This document shows positions 48,180 through 58,730 of a DNA stretch of 64,000 nt, piece after piece; the stretch's first letter is position 1, and each line of letters opens with the position of its first letter. This stretch comes from Streptomyces sp. NBC_01298 (GTDB lineage: Bacteria; Actinomycetota; Actinomycetes; Streptomycetales; Streptomycetaceae). The stretch spans positions 992,001 to 1,056,000 of the forward strand of contig NZ_CP108414.1 in assembly GCF_035978755.1 (NCBI RefSeq). The letters are read 5' to 3'. The notes below the pieces were generated by a model. The model ran no database searches, was not told the origin of the DNA, and was given only the letters and a program-made list of their open reading frames with translations. The position numbers and the translations under genes are program-made.

Positions 48180-51100
48180 AGGTCGCCGCAACGTTATTGT
48201 CGAACTCGCATCGAACATCAACCGTACCGCTCGATTCAAACCTCACCCTAGTTGGAATCGGCGACTTAGGGTCACCATAAACAGGTTCCACATGCACGAA
48301 CTGATGCCCTCCACTTTTGATGGACTGAACAACCGGATCTTCCGCGTGGTCATACATTGCCTGATTGGCCGTTTGATACAGCGGGACAAAATTTCGTCGA
48401 TCCTTATTCGACCCACCCATTGCAAATCCTATGAGATGCCCGCGCGAGCGGTTGTCTAGCGGCAAATCATTAAGTCCAGCCAGGGGAAACCCCAGCCCAG
48501 GCCGCGGCGGGGGAGTGTAATCCTTCTGCGTAAGATCCGCGTAAGCGCCTGACGCTACACACACGCCAGCATGTCGCTTGAGCGGAAGATAGACCTTAGT
48601 TCCGTCCCAGCCCGGTCCAGTGTTACACCAATCCCTTCCTGTCTGACCTCCGGCACCCCCCATGCCGGGCACAGGGCTGTAACCATCAAGTGGCTCAGCA
48701 GCCTGATCGGGGGCAAAACCGGAAGCGGTCATAGCCAGAATGTCGTCAGCGTCGTACCTTGCCTCCCAGCCGTCTTCAAGGGTCCACCGTGCAATGCGGA
48801 TCGCGGCATCGTCGACTGAGGCAGTATGTTTCGGCGCTGGGACGGGGTGCTCTCCGTTGTTGGGGTTCTGGTCGATCGGCGGTGCGGGCGGGCGGCATCC
48901 GCTGTAGCAGCCTCCACCGCCAGCTCCTCGACCTGGGCCTCCCCAACGGCCGCCTGGAGACCCGCTCGGCGTTGTTCCGATCTGCGACGGCGTCGAGGTG
49001 CCGGCCGGTGCTGAGCCATTGCCGCACAGCCAGTGGTTGCAGTGGCCGCCGAGTCGGGGGAAATTGTCGGGGTTGAGGTAGGCGCAGCCCAGCGGCGAAT
49101 TTTCACAGGAGGTGGTGTACGTGGGCGTGGGATTGCCAACAATCCCAATGACGGCACCAATTACGCCGCCCACCCTGCCAGCCACCCGGAAGCCAAATCC
49201 TCCCCAGCTGAATCCTGAGCCCGTCGGCGTCGAAGGCCTAGGAGGAGCGAGGCTGGGGGCGACACGTGGTGGCGTTGCCCAACGACTTATGCCGGGGTCG
49301 AGGAAGTGTCCGGTGGGGTCAGTCCCATTGAGCGGGCTTGCGTTCGCGTAGGCGTAGCGGTTGGCCTGGACGGAGGGGTTCGGGTCGAGTTGCCAGGTGT
49401 CGCGGCTGGTGAAGCTGCCGATGCTGGGCTGATACCAGCGGGCGGCCATATTGACTTCGCCGCTGGTGGGGTCGGTCCAGCCGGACTGGTAGCCGACGGT
49501 GGGGTTGGTGCCGCTGGTGGCGGTGGTTGTGCCGAAGGGGTCGTAGCTACGGGAGCCGGCGAGGGTGGTGCCGTCTGGGTTGAGGCTGGCGACGAGGTCG
49601 CTGTGCTGGTCGGTGACGGCGAGGCGTGCGGTGCCGGTCTGGCTGGTCGTCGCGGTGGAGAGGACTGAGCCGCCAGGCATACGGCTGTAGGTGGTGGTGG
49701 CGTCGGTGACCAGGCTGTTGGACCCGCCGTCGTAGGTGAACGCGCTGGTGTTGTGGGTGAGGACGCGGTCGAGGCTGTCGTAGGTGAAGGTGCTGGTGCC
49801 GTTGGTGATGGTGCGTTCGAAGGCGTCGGACTTGATTTGCCGTGTGGCGTTGGCGTCTGTGGAGTCGGTGATGGTCTGCTCTGTGCCGCGGGCGCTGTAG
49901 TCGTAGCTTTCGGTGCCCCAGGTTTCCAGGCGGTTGCGTGAGTCGTATGTGCCTGTGAGGGTGCCGCGCTTGGTGAGGTTGCCGGCCTTGTCCCACTCGT
50001 AGGGCGTGTTGGTGGTGCCGTCGTTCCAGGACGTCATGCGGTCGGCGAGGTCGTAGGTGTAGGTGTTGGTGGCCGCGCCTGCGGTGCCGGTGGTCGTCTT
50101 CTTCACGAGCTGGTCGGCGAGGTCGTAGTCGTAGGCCTGGCCCTGGACTGCGGTGCCTGTGGTGCGGGTTACGGCGTCCTTGGTGAGGCGGCCGAGACTG
50201 TCGTAGATGAAGGTGCGGTTTGCGCTGGTCGTGTACGTGCCGTCCGTGCCGGGGCGGGCGTACTGGTCCTGTGTGGGCCGGCCGGCCGCGTCGTAGGCGC
50301 TCCGTACCTGGGTGCCGGTGAGGGGATCGGTGGCGGTTTGGAGGCGGCCGCCCAGGTCGTAGGTGAACGCTGTTGTTCCTGCGGCGTCGGTGCGGGCTGT
50401 CATGTTGCCGTCCGCGTCGTAGACGTAGGCGGATTTACCTGAGGGGCCGTCGGCTTTCAGGAGCTGGCCGCGGTCGTTGTAGGTGTAGGTGTTGCCGGAC
50501 AGGACACCGTCGCCGCCGGAGCCGGTCATGCGGTCGGCCAGGTCGTAGGTGAGTGTTCGAGGGCGGGTGGCCGCAGCCGTGCCGCTGCCGGTCTCGGCTG
50601 TGAGGCGGCCGAGGGCGTCGTAGGTGCGCTGACGCTTGACTCCTCCGGGGAGGAGTTCAGCGACCGGCTGGCCGGCGGCATCGTAGGTGGTGGTCCAGGT
50701 GCGGGACGAAGCGGTCGAGTGCTCGGCGGTGGCCGGTTCGATGGTGGACTCGGGCAGGCCCCACGGAGTGAAGGTGTAGTACGTCGCCTTGCCGCGGCCG
50801 TCGGTCAGGCGGGTGCGGTTGCCCGCCGCGTCGTAGCCGAAGGTCGTCGTGATGGCGTCGGTGGCCGTGACCGGTTCGATCTGCTTGGTCATCCGGCCGA
50901 GTGCGTCGTACGTGTACGTGCGGCGTGAGCCGGTGGCCGAGGTGGATGCCGTCACGTTGCCGTCGGCGTCGTACTCGGAGGAGACCGTACGGAGTGCGGT
51001 GGTGCCCGTGCCGAAGTCGGTGACGGTGGTGGGGTTGCCCAGCGCGTCGTAGGTGGTGGTCGTCTTGCGGCCGGTGGCGTCGGTGGTGTCGGTCGTGCGG

Positions 51101-54100
51101 CCGAGGCCGTCGTAGTCCAGCGTGGTGATGCCGCCGAGCGGGTCGGTGGTGGTCAGGATCTCGCCGGCCGCGTTGTGGGTGGCCCGGCTGAGGCCTTGGC
51201 CGGGGGTTCTGATCAGTCTCAGGTTGCTGGCGTCGTCCCATGCGTAGCGGGACACCAGGTTCTTGAGGGTGGGCTTGCGTTCGATGGTGGTCGCGGTCAG
51301 CTTGCGGCCGAGTTCGTCGTAGGTGGCCTGGGTGCGGGCGCCGGTCTGGTCGGTGGCTGACAGGGGAAGGCCGGTCGGTGTCCAGGTGTAGGTGCTGACG
51401 CCACCGCCGGACAGGGTTGTGGCAGCGCCGTTGAAGGTGGTGGTGCCCGGGGCCTTCAGGGTCGTTCCCTCAGCTCCGAGGGCTGGGTCGGTCTTGCTGG
51501 CCAGGTTGCCGAGCTGGTCGTAGGTGAAGTACGTCGCGCGGCCCAGTGGGTCGGTTTGCGACGTGGGGCGGCCGAGCTGGTCGTAGGCCGTGCGTGCGGT
51601 GGCGGTGATCGTGGTGCCGCCGGGCGGGGTGTAGTCGGGCAGGGTGACGGCTGTGGGGCGGCCCAGGTTGTCGGTCTCCGTGCGGGTCACCTGGCCGCGG
51701 GCGTCCCGTGCGTCGGTGGCCTCGGCGAAGGTGTTGTAGCCGGTGAGCGTCTTGGGCGTGGTGGCGGTTGCCGCGGCCCCGTTCTCCTCGGTCTGTACCT
51801 GAGGGGCGGTCTGCTCGACCAGGCGGCCGAGGGCGTCGTAGCGGCTGGTGGTGGTGTTCCCCCGCGGGCTGACCTCGGTGAGGGGCAGGCCCCGCGGGTC
51901 GAAGGTGGCGGAGCTGGTGCGGGTCGTGGTGCCGTCGGTGACGGTCGCCTTCTTGGGGTTGCCCGCCGTGTCGTACTCGGTGGTGGTGGTCAGCTTCTTG
52001 CCGGTGGCGTCGATGGTCTGCGTCGACTTGGTGACCCGGTCGTCGTCGTCGTAGGACAGGGTCGTGACCCGGTTGAGGCCGTTGGGGTCGAATGCGGTGC
52101 GTGTGGTGCGTCCGGTGGCGTCCACGGTGCTCGTTACCGTCGCGCGGCCGTTGCCGGTCGTCTGGCTTGTGAGGTTGCCCGCGCCGTCGTACTCGTTGGA
52201 TTCGAGGACGATGTCGTGCGTGGTGGCATCGGACATGGTGACGCTCTTCGCCGTGGTCGTGGCTCTCAGCCCGTCGTCGAAGTACGTGAAGGCGGTGGTG
52301 GCGCCCATCGCGTCGGTCGTCGAGGCGAGGCGGCCTGCCGGGTCGTAGGCGTGGGAGACCAGGACGAGGTCGTGGGTCTGGCCGGACGGGTCGCCGGTCC
52401 AGTTCTTCAGGACCGACTCGGCGAGGTTGCCGCGCTTGGTGAAGGCGTGGGTGACGACGTTGCCCGCCGCGTCCGTTTCCTGGGTGACTCGGCCCATGGA
52501 GTCGTGGGTGAAGGCAGTCTCGTTGCCGGCCGCGTCGGTCACGCTCTCGTTGAGGCCTTGGGCGTTGTACCGGTAGGTGGTCGTTCGCGTGGGGTCGCCG
52601 CCCGTCGTGTCCTGGGTGGACTCGGTCAGCAGCAGACCGTCTTCGTCGTAGGTCCGGTTGACCTTGGCGGTGTGGGTGGTTCCGGTGATCTCGTTCTTGA
52701 CACCGGGACCGGTCTCGGATGCGACTCGGGACATGGCGTTGTAGGTGTAGGTCGTCGTCACCCCGGTCGGAGTCGCGGTGGAGGTCTGGGCCTCGGTCAG
52801 TTTCCGGCCGAGACCGTCGTAGGTGTAGGTGGTGGCGAGGCCGGAGGGGGCCGTCGACTTGGCCAGGTCACCGTTGGCGAAGTACGCGTAGGAGACGGTC
52901 ATGTCGCCGGTGCTCTTCTTGGTGGCGACCAGGCCGGCGGGGGTGGTGCCGCCACCGACTGCGGGCTCGCTGCCCGTGGTGTAGGTCGTAGTGGAGGTTC
53001 GGCCGTCGGCGAGGGTCACGGTGTCCGGCAGGCCGAGCGGCGTGTAGGTGGTGGTGGTCCGATAGCGGTTGTCGGCCGCGCTGGTGGAGCGTGCGTCGCG
53101 GGCGGCGGTCTGCTTGCCGTTACGGGGATCCAGCGGGTCGGCGGCGTTGTAGTAGTAGTCGGCGAACGCAGTCCAGCAGGAGTCCTCGTCCCGGCAGGTG
53201 GTGCTGGATACCGTGTTGCCGCGCTCGTCGTGGCCTGTGACGGTGGCGTGGCCGTTGGGATCAGTGACGGTGTGCAGGTAGCCGCCGGTGTCGTATGTGT
53301 AGGTCGTCACGTCGCCGTCGGCGTTCGTTGAGGCGGTGCGGCGCTGGCCGCGCACGGCGTCGTAGGTGCTGCTGGTGTTGGCCCCCGCGGGGTCGGTGAC
53401 GGTCACGGTCGCCGTGAGGGAGGACCCTGAGGCGTTGGTGCGGGCGTTGTAGTGCTTGGCGACCTGCTCGCCGGTGAGGGGGGTCGGGTAGACGGCGACT
53501 TCGTCGATCTGACCGGTGAAGTAGTTCAGGCTGGGTCCGGGCGAGGCCGGCCAGTAGTTGGTGAAGCCGGCTCCTATGTAGGTGCGCGTGTTGGCCTGGT
53601 GCTGGGCCGGAACGTTGGTGGCCTGGGCAACCTGGGTTCCGTCGAGGTACAGGGTTTGGGTGGATCCCTTGGCTGTGATCGCGGCGTGGTGCCACTGGTT
53701 GTCGGTCACCGTGGCCAGTGAGGCGTTGGTGGCTGCGACCCCGGCGGTGAAGTACTGGCCGTGGAGCTTGTTGTCGGAGCCGACGTACAGCACGGGCGTG
53801 TAGGTGGCCGGTGCGTCGGGTAGCGCATGGCTCTGGTCGCTGAGCAGGGGGCCGGGCTTGGTGGTCTTGAACCAGAGCTCGGCCGAAAGGTCGGTTTCAG
53901 GAATGCGGGCGGCGGGGAGCTCGGCGTATCCGTCGCCTGCGAACTGGGCCGCCGGGCGGTCGCTCACGCCGAACGCGCCCGTGGTGTTCAGTGTCGCCTT
54001 GGTGTAAGCACCGTTGGCGCCGGTTGCGGTGACCTTGTTGGTGACGGTGGTGCCGTCGGCCTCGTCGAGCTGCCAGTAGCTGGACGGGGCGTCGGCCATG

Positions 54101-57100
54101 ACCGCGCCCTGGTACTGATCGCCGTTGCCGGCAACCAGGCGTGTCCGCGCCTTGTAGTGGTTGGCGACGGCGGCGGCGGTCAAGCTCTTGTCGTAGATCG
54201 CCACCTCGTCGAGCTGACCAGAAAAGTAGCGCGTAGCACCCGGCTGTCCGTCCCAGTCCAGGCCGGAGTATCCGGCACCGAGGTAAGCCTGCGCCAGGGT
54301 CTCGGGCGCGACCGCCCCGCTCATGTAGCCGATCTTGGTGCCGTCGAGGTACAGCGTCTGGCCGATGGAACCGCCGGAGAGGGCCACATGGTGCCAGGCG
54401 TTGTCCGTCACAGCGGTGCTACTGATGATCGAGCCGCTCATCGTGCCGCGCCACAGCCGGCCACGGAGTTTCCCGTCCGCGTCAATGAGCAGACTGGGGT
54501 TCCACTTCGTGGGAGTGGTGCCCAGCTCGGTGTCTTGCAGCGAGAGGAGAACGCCGTTCGGCTTGTCAGTCCGGAACCACATCTCGATGGCAAGAGAGCT
54601 CGAGCCGCCGATGGACTCCGCGGGCACATCGATCGCGCCTGCGACTCCGTCCAGGGCGACCGAGCCGTCGTCGCCGTCCATGAAGGCACCGACCTGGCCG
54701 AGGGTGACCCCGTCGTGGTAGGAACCGTTGCCGCCGCTGGATATCTCGTCGGCCGCTGCCGCGCCGCTGCTGTCGCCCAGGCGCCAGTAGTTGACGGGGC
54801 CGGTCGTCTGCACGGCGTTGGTGTAGGCCTGAGAGCCCGCGGAGTACTGGGGTGCGGAGATTTTCCAGGTGCCGCCGGATTGGTCGGTGACCTGGGTGGC
54901 GCGCTCGGTGTTGCTGTCGTAGATGACCTTGGCGCCGATCCGGCCCGAGGGCAGGGTGGACTTGGTCAGTTTGGAGGTCCCGGTACGTGCGTCGTAGTGG
55001 GCGCGCACCGTGCCGGCGTCCAGGGCCCGGTGGTAGACGGCGGCCTCGTCCATGCTTCCGCTGAAGTAGCGAACCGCCCGGTCGGGGTTGTTGTCCCACT
55101 CGACACTGGAGTAGCCGGCGCCGAGGTACGCGAAGTTCTTATTGCTGTGGTCGACGGTCCCGGTGCGGGAGCCGACGCTCTGCCCGTCAAGGTAGAGGGT
55201 CTCGCTCGTCCCGCTGCTGGTGAGGGCTGCGTGATGCCAGGCCCCGTCACTGACCGCCGCGGACGAGGAGAGCGGCGCCTTCCATTCGCCAGCCAGCTCG
55301 AAGCCACCGCGGAGCTTGCCTGCCGCGTCGATGAGCAGGGCAGGGCTGAACCGGGTGGGTACACCGTCACCGAGCCGCGCGTTCTGGAACCCGACCAGGA
55401 CACCGGGCTTGGTGGTCTTGAACCAGAGCTCCGCGGTCAGGACCTTCGAGGAGGCCAGCGTGGTCTCCGGGATCTCAATGTGAGAGCTGGTCCCGTCGAA
55501 GGTGGCAGCCTTGTTGCCCGTGCCGGTCAGAACACCCGGACTGGAGAGGCCGACGTCGCGGTAGCGGCCGGCGTTGAGGCCCGTACGCGAGACGGCTTCG
55601 CTCTCCGCGTCTTCGCCCTCGCTTTCGTTCAGCCGCCAGTAGGAGACCGGATTGGCGTCCAGGACCGTGCTTCGGTACTGCGAGCTGGTCGTGTACTCGT
55701 ACACGGTGCACGCGGTGGTCGAGGTCGGCGGGCACACCTTTGTCAGCCTGCCGTTGCTGTAGGTGTACGTCCATGTCAGGGCCGGAGCACCCGGCCCGGT
55801 GGCGTCGGTGCTGACCGTGCTGACACGCCCGACACTCCAGGTGAAGGTCAAGGCACGCTTGGAGAGTGCGTCGGTGACCTTCGTGAGAAGGCCACCCGTA
55901 TAGGTGAGGAGCTGCTGGCGTCCGTTGCCGTCCGCGACCTTCTTCAGCAGGCCCGCGGCATCGAAGGTGTACAGGGCGCCGCCGGCGTCGCGCAGTGTCC
56001 ACCCACCACCGCTGACGGAGGTCAGGGCGCCCATGGAGCCCGAGGGAGCGGTGTAGGTGCCGTCGTTGTTCCGGCCGAATCGGACCTGGCTGCCACTCGC
56101 GAGAGTGATCATGACGTTGCCGTCGGTCTCGGCCTTGGCCCGCATGTCCCAGCGCGTCGCCCAGCCGGCGCCGAAGGCACTGCTCTGGCGGGGGTCCTGG
56201 GAGTTGTACGTCCGGGTGACCGCGAGTTCCGGGCCCACGACCGGGATCGCGGCGTCGGTGGCGGCGGTCGCGTAGTTGCCGGCACGCTCGCCGAATTCGC
56301 GTCCGTTGTCAGTGCCGCCGAGATGCGAGGTGATCACAGGCTGCGGGACCTGAGTGGTCAACATCGACGGCTGAGTCTGAGCCGACTTGGCCTGCCCGTC
56401 ATTCGCATACCCGTACCACGCGTACGTCTTCGACCAGCTCAGCCAGCCAGCGGTCACCACCCAGCTCTGCGACGGGGTGGCCGGAGACTGACGGCAGTTC
56501 TTCCGCGCGTCCTTGCCCTCGACCTCGCACACCTCGAACTGGTATGTCAATGCACTGGGAAAGCGGTCCTTGTCGGCCGCGGCGATCCAAAGGGGCGGAG
56601 TGAGCGTGTCACTGAGGGAGCCGCTCGGCGGGGCCGCGCCGGTGAGGTAGGGCGGGATGTTCACCGCTTCAACCTTGATGGCCACAGCTGGAACGCCTTG
56701 AGAGGCGAAGGAGTTGACCCCGACCTCATCCATCGTCCACGCGATCGTGTAAGTCCCGGGGGTCAGCGCCGCAATATTCGCGTCAACCGTCGCTGAGCCG
56801 CCTGGGGGAACATCGTTGGGCATGTTCGTCCAGCGGATCTTGCTCCAGTAGTCACCGCCCACAAGCTTCCCTGCCCCGTCGTACAGGTCGTAGCGCAGCT
56901 TGAAGTTGCCGGCCTTGGGCCAGGTCTGCTGGCCCTGGTTGGTGACGGTGACCTTGAACGTGCCCTCGGACGTCGCCGTCATCGGCTGGACGAAACCGCC
57001 CATCTGATACGCGGCTCCGTACTTTGTCCACGTCACATCCAGGCTCGGGGCCCCGCTGGGGTAGTCGTCCGAGCCGAACTGCTTCCAGCTCTTCGAGTCG

Positions 57101-58662
57101 GTGGTCGAGGCCTTGACCGCGAGGCCGTAGTTCGGCTTGCGGCCATGCGTCCAGTCATCCACCAGCTGACGGCCTGCAGAACCGAGAGGGATGCCGTCCC
57201 AGGCCGGCGCACAAGCCCAGGTAGTCGTTCCCTCCGGACGCCAGGCGTGCGCAAAGCTCTTCGAACCGAGTGCGGGACCGGTCGCCGGGCCAGGCCAGGT
57301 CGAGGTGCTGGACTCGGACCAGTTCGAAGTGATCTGGTGCACCGTCACGGGGCGGGCCGTGCACGACTGCGACCACGTGTTGTACAGCGAGAGGGTCGCG
57401 CCGATCACGTACCCGTTCTTGAGTGCGCCGCTGCCCAGCCCGTCGAACTTCAGGAAGCTGGCCGCCTTGTGACCGCCTCCGTCGTACGTGCCGACCTTGA
57501 TGTTGGTGTTGCTGGCGAAGTTCGTGTCGTACGGGTACTCGACGAACGTGCCCGAGGTGGCCGACACGCCCGCCACGGTCGGGTCCACCTTCACGGGAAA
57601 GACCCGCTCCGGGGCGGACAGCCATTCCGCGTCCAGCGAGACGACAAGGATCGGGCGGCCGCCCGATTCCTCCAGCGAGTAGGTGACGCCGGAGGAGATG
57701 ACACCCTCATTGGAGTTCTCCGCGCGGTTGGAGTCCTCCATCCAGCCCGCGGGCATCCAGCCCTGCTGCTTGCCTGCGGCATCCGTGAAGGCCACACCGC
57801 CGAAGCCGTCGAGCTTCGCAGTCAGGCCGTTCAGGGTAAGGGGGAATCGCCACTGAGTGGGAGCGGTCTTGTCCTTGAGAATCAGCGTCTCCTTGATGGA
57901 GTCGCTGCCCGCTATCAGCTCCACATCGGAGGACGCGCGGACCTCGGGATAGGTGATGACGCTTCCCTCGACCTTGCCCGTCGAGTGAGCAGCTCCCTCG
58001 ATCCCGTAGCCGATGGACTCGGCGTCGCTCACACCGATACGTGCCAGGGTCGCCGAGTCCGCAAACTCGGCGAAGTACACCGAATCCTGTGTCGATCGGG
58101 GCTGCCAACCCGACTCGGAGAGACTCATCGTTCGCGCGCCACTGGCTACAGGCTTGATCAGCTGCGTGTCGATAGGATTCCATTTCCCTTCACGGGAAAG
58201 GAAGTTGACCGGCTCGTTGTAGTAGCGAGTCGTGTACGTGCCGTCCTTGTTGAGGAACGTCCGCGCACGCTCTGCGCGCTCCCCAGCCACTTCGGTACTC
58301 GCCTTGGAGTCGAAACCCTTCGGTGCGGGAACCGAAGGAGCAGCGACCACAATCGACGGAAGCGAAGCCGGCGACTTGGGTTCAACGCCCAGCTCTATCT
58401 GAGACGAACCACCACCCTGCGGCAACTCGCCTGGCGCTTTCTGCGCGCCACTGCGCCCACCGCCGACAGAAGCACCGGTCGCACTCCCGGCAGCATCGTG
58501 GCTGCGACCGCGCGCCGAACCCCAAGCCTGCCCTGGGCGCTCCCCCGCACCAGAACCCTTCGCGGCGGTGACCCACTGGTTCACGGCCAGGGCGGCCTGC
58601 TCCGTCCCGGCCAACACGGCCATGACGAAGGCAATGACAACGACGAACGGACGCGCGATGCG
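48166..58662 (-). CDS. giant secreted Rhs/YD-repeat toxin with LamG domains and C-terminal HNH-type nuclease (about 3,498 aa)
   Basis: From the N-terminus: a signal or anchor helix (PFVVVIAFVMAVLAGTEQAA), a DNRLRE-like domain (about 350-550, VKVDPTVAGVSATSG), an Ig-like NBR1-type domain (about 560-690), a DUF6531/RHS opener near 805 (VVGPELAVTRTYNSQDPRQS), three LamG-like jelly rolls (about 1040-1220, 1330-1510, 1570-1740; each with ELWFKTTKPG-like and DEVAVY-like motifs), some 1,250 residues of YD repeats (YTYDALGR-type), and the RHS core (about 3050-3125, GYQSGWTDPTSGEVNMAARW, NRYAYANASPLNGTDPTG). The variable tip (about 3130-3498) ends in a DNA/RNA non-specific nuclease of the His-Me type: RSRGHLIGFAMGGSNKDRRN, FVPLYQTANQAMY. 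GTG 58662 has GGGGG six bases upstream; TTG 58680 is an alternative. Confidence 0.9.
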   Translation of the reverse strand, partial: RIARPFVVVIAFVMAVLAGTEQAALAVNQWVTAAKGSGAGERPGQAWGSARGRSHDAAGSATGASVGGGRSGAQKAPGELPQGGGSSQIELGVEPKSPASLPSIVVAAPSVPAPKGFDSKASTEVAGERAERARTFLNKDGTYTTRYYNEPVNFLSREGKWNPIDTQLIKPVASGARTMSLSESGWQPRSTQDSVYFAEFADSATLARIGVSDAESIGYGIEGAAHSTGKVEGSVITYPEVRASSDVELIAGSDSIKETLILKDKTAPTQWRFPLTLNGLTAKLDGFGGVAFTDAAGKQQGWMPAGWMEDSNRAENSNEGVISSGVTYSLEESGGRPILVVSLDAEWLSAPERVFPVKVDPTVAGVSATSGTFVEYPYDTNFASNTNIKVGTYDGGGHKAASFLKFDGLGSGALKNGYVIGATLSLYNTWSQSCTARPVTVHQITSNWSESSTSTWPGPATGPALGSKSFAHAWRPEGTTTWACAPAWDGIPLGSAGRQLVDDWTHGRKPNYGLAVKASTTDSKSWKQFGSDDYPSGAPSLDVTWTKYGAAYQMGGFVQPMTATSEGTFKVTVTNQGQQTWPKAGNFKLRYDLYDGAGKLVGGDYWSKIRWTNMPNDVPPGGSATVDANIAALTPGTYTIAWTMDEVGVNSFASQGVPAVAIKVEAVNIPPYLTGAAPPSGSLSDTLTPPLWIAAADKDRFPSALTYQFEVCEVEGKDARKNCRQSPATPSQSWVVTAGWLSWSKTYAWYGYANDGQAKSAQTQPSMLTTQVPQPVITSHLGGTDNGREFGERAGNYATAATDAAIPVVGPELAVTRTYNSQDPRQSSAFGAGWATRWDMRAKAETDGNVMITLASGSQVRFGRNNDGTYTAPSGSMGALTSVSGGGWTLRDAGGALYTFDAAGLLKKVADGNGRQQLLTYTGGLLTKVTDALSKRALTFTWSVGRVSTVSTDATGPGAPALTWTYTYSNGRLTKVCPPTSTTACTVYEYTTSSQYRSTVLDANPVSYWRLNESEGEDAESEAVSRTGLNAGRYRDVGLSSPGVLTGTGNKAATFDGTSSHIEIPETTLASSKVLTAELWFKTTKPGVLVGFQNARLGDGVPTRFSPALLIDAAGKLRGGFELAGEWKAPLSSSAAVSDGAWHHAALTSSGTSETLYLDGQSVGSRTGTVDHSNKNFAYLGAGYSSVEWDNNPDRAVRYFSGSMDEAAVYHRALDAGTVRAHYDARTGTSKLTKSTLPSGRIGAKVIYDSNTERATQVTDQSGGTWKISAPQYSAGSQAYTNAVQTTGPVNYWRLGDSSGAAAADEISSGGNGSYHDGVTLGQVGAFMDGDDGSVALDGVAGAIDVPAESIGGSSSLAIEMWFRTDKPNGVLLSLQDTELGTTPTKWNPSLLIDADGKLRGRLWRGTMSGSIISSTAVTDNAWHHVALSGGSIGQTLYLDGTKIGYMSGAVAPETLAQAYLGAGYSGLDWDGQPGATRYFSGQLDEVAIYDKSLTAAAVANHYKARTRLVAGNGDQYQGAVMADAPSSYWQLDEADGTTVTNKVTATGANGAYTKATLNTTGAFGVSDRPAAQFAGDGYAELPAARIPETDLSAELWFKTTKPGPLLSDQSHALPDAPATYTPVLYVGSDNKLHGQYFTAGVAATNASLATVTDNQWHHAAITAKGSTQTLYLDGTQVAQATNVPAQHQANTRTYIGAGFTNYWPASPGPSLNYFTGQIDEVAVYPTPLTGEQVAKHYNARTNASGSSLTATVTVTDPAGANTSSTYDAVRGQRRTASTNADGDVTTYTYDTGGYLHTVTDPNGHATVTGHDERGNTVSSTTCRDEDSCWTAFADYYYNAADPLDPRNGKQTAARDARSTSAADNRYRTTTTYTPLGLPDTVTLADGRTSTTTYTTGSEPAVGGGTTPAGLVATKKSTGDMTVSYAYFANGDLAKSTAPSGLATTYTYDGLGRKLTEAQTSTATPTGVTTTYTYNAMSRVASETGPGVKNEITGTTHTAKVNRTYDEDGLLLTESTQDTTGGDPTRTTTYRYNAQGLNESVTDAAGNETAFTHDSMGRVTQETDAAGNVVTHAFTKRGNLAESVLKNWTGDPSGQTHDLVLVSHAYDPAGRLASTTDAMGATTAFTYFDDGLRATTTAKSVTMSDATTHDIVLESNEYDGAGNLTSQTTGNGRATVTSTVDATGRTTRTAFDPNGLNRVTTLSYDDDDRVTKSTQTIDATGKKLTTTTEYDTAGNPKKATVTDGTTTRTSSATFDPRGLPLTEVSPRGNTTTSRYDALGRLVEQTAPQVQTEENGAAATATTPKTLTGYNTFAEATDARDARGQVTRTETDNLGRPTAVTLPDYTPPGGTTITATARTAYDQLGRPTSQTDPLGRATYFTYDQLGNLASKTDPALGAEGTTLKAPGTTTFNGAATTLSGGGVSTYTWTPTGLPLSATDQTGARTQATYDELGRKLTATTIERKPTLKNLVSRYAWDDASNLRLIRTPGQGLSRATHNAAGEILTTTDPLGGITTLDYDGLGRTTDTTDATGRKTTTTYDALGNPTTVTDFGTGTTALRTVSSEYDADGNVTASTSATGSRRTYTYDALGRMTKQIEPVTATDAITTTFGYDAAGNRTRLTDGRGKATYYTFTPWGLPESTIEPATAEHSTASSRTWTTTYDAAGQPVAELLPGGVKRQRTYDALGRLTAETGSGTAAATRPRTLTYDLADRMTGSGGDGVLSGNTYTYNDRGQLLKADGPSGKSAYVYDADGNMTARTDAAGTTAFTYDLGGRLQTATDPLTGTQVRSAYDAAGRPTQDQYARPGTDGTYTTSANRTFIYDSLGRLTKDAVTRTTGTAVQGQAYDYDLADQLVKKTTTGTAGAATNTYTYDLADRMTSWNDGTTNTPYEWDKAGNLTKRGTLTGTYDSRNRLETWGTESYDYSARGTEQTITDSTDANATRQIKSDAFERTITNGTSTFTYDSLDRVLTHNTSAFTYDGGSNSLVTDATTTYSRMPGGSVLSTATTSQTGTARLAVTDQHSDLVASLNPDGTTLAGSRSYDPFGTTTATSGTNPTVGYQSGWTDPTSGEVNMAARWYQPSIGSFTSRDTWQLDPNPSVQANRYAYANASPLNGTDPTGHFLDPGISRWATPPRVAPSLAPPRPSTPTGSGFSWGGFGFRVAGRVGGVIGAVIGIVGNPTPTYTTSCENSPLGCAYLNPDNFPRLGGHCNHWLCGNGSAPAGTSTPSQIGTTPSGSPGGRWGGPGRGAGGGGCYSGCRPPAPPIDQNPNNGEHPVPAPKHTASVDDAAIRIARWTLEDGWEARYDADDILAMTASGFAPDQAAEPLDGYSPVPGMGGAGGQTGRDWCNTGPGWDGTKVYLPLKRHAGVCVASGAYADLTQKDYTPPPRPGLGFPLAGLNDLPLDNRSRGHLIGFAMGGSNKDRRNFVPLYQTANQAMYDHAEDPVVQSIKSGGHQFVHVEPVYGDPKSPIPTRVRFESSGTVDVRCEFDNNVAATYECW

Positions 58663-58669
58663 CACGAAG

Positions 58670-58699
58670 AGCCCCCACAAGAACGATCAAGAGGGGGCT
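58670..58699 (-). promoter_or_regulatory. hairpin that can hide the rhs ribosome binding site
   Basis: On the minus strand AGCCCCC (58699-58693) can pair with GGGGGCT (58676-58670), which is the ribosome binding site of the GTG start at 58662. The loop is 16 bases. Such a structure could keep translation of the giant toxin low. Confidence 0.45.
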
Positions 58700-58730
58700 A
58701 TTCCTATCTGGAATCACAGCCACCGCACAA

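Noticed and set aside
53827..56796. Very long open frame of 989 codons on the plus strand
   Set aside because: It is antisense to the Rhs gene; its composition (Val, Gly, Arg-rich, no domain) is that of a shadow frame in high-GC DNA.
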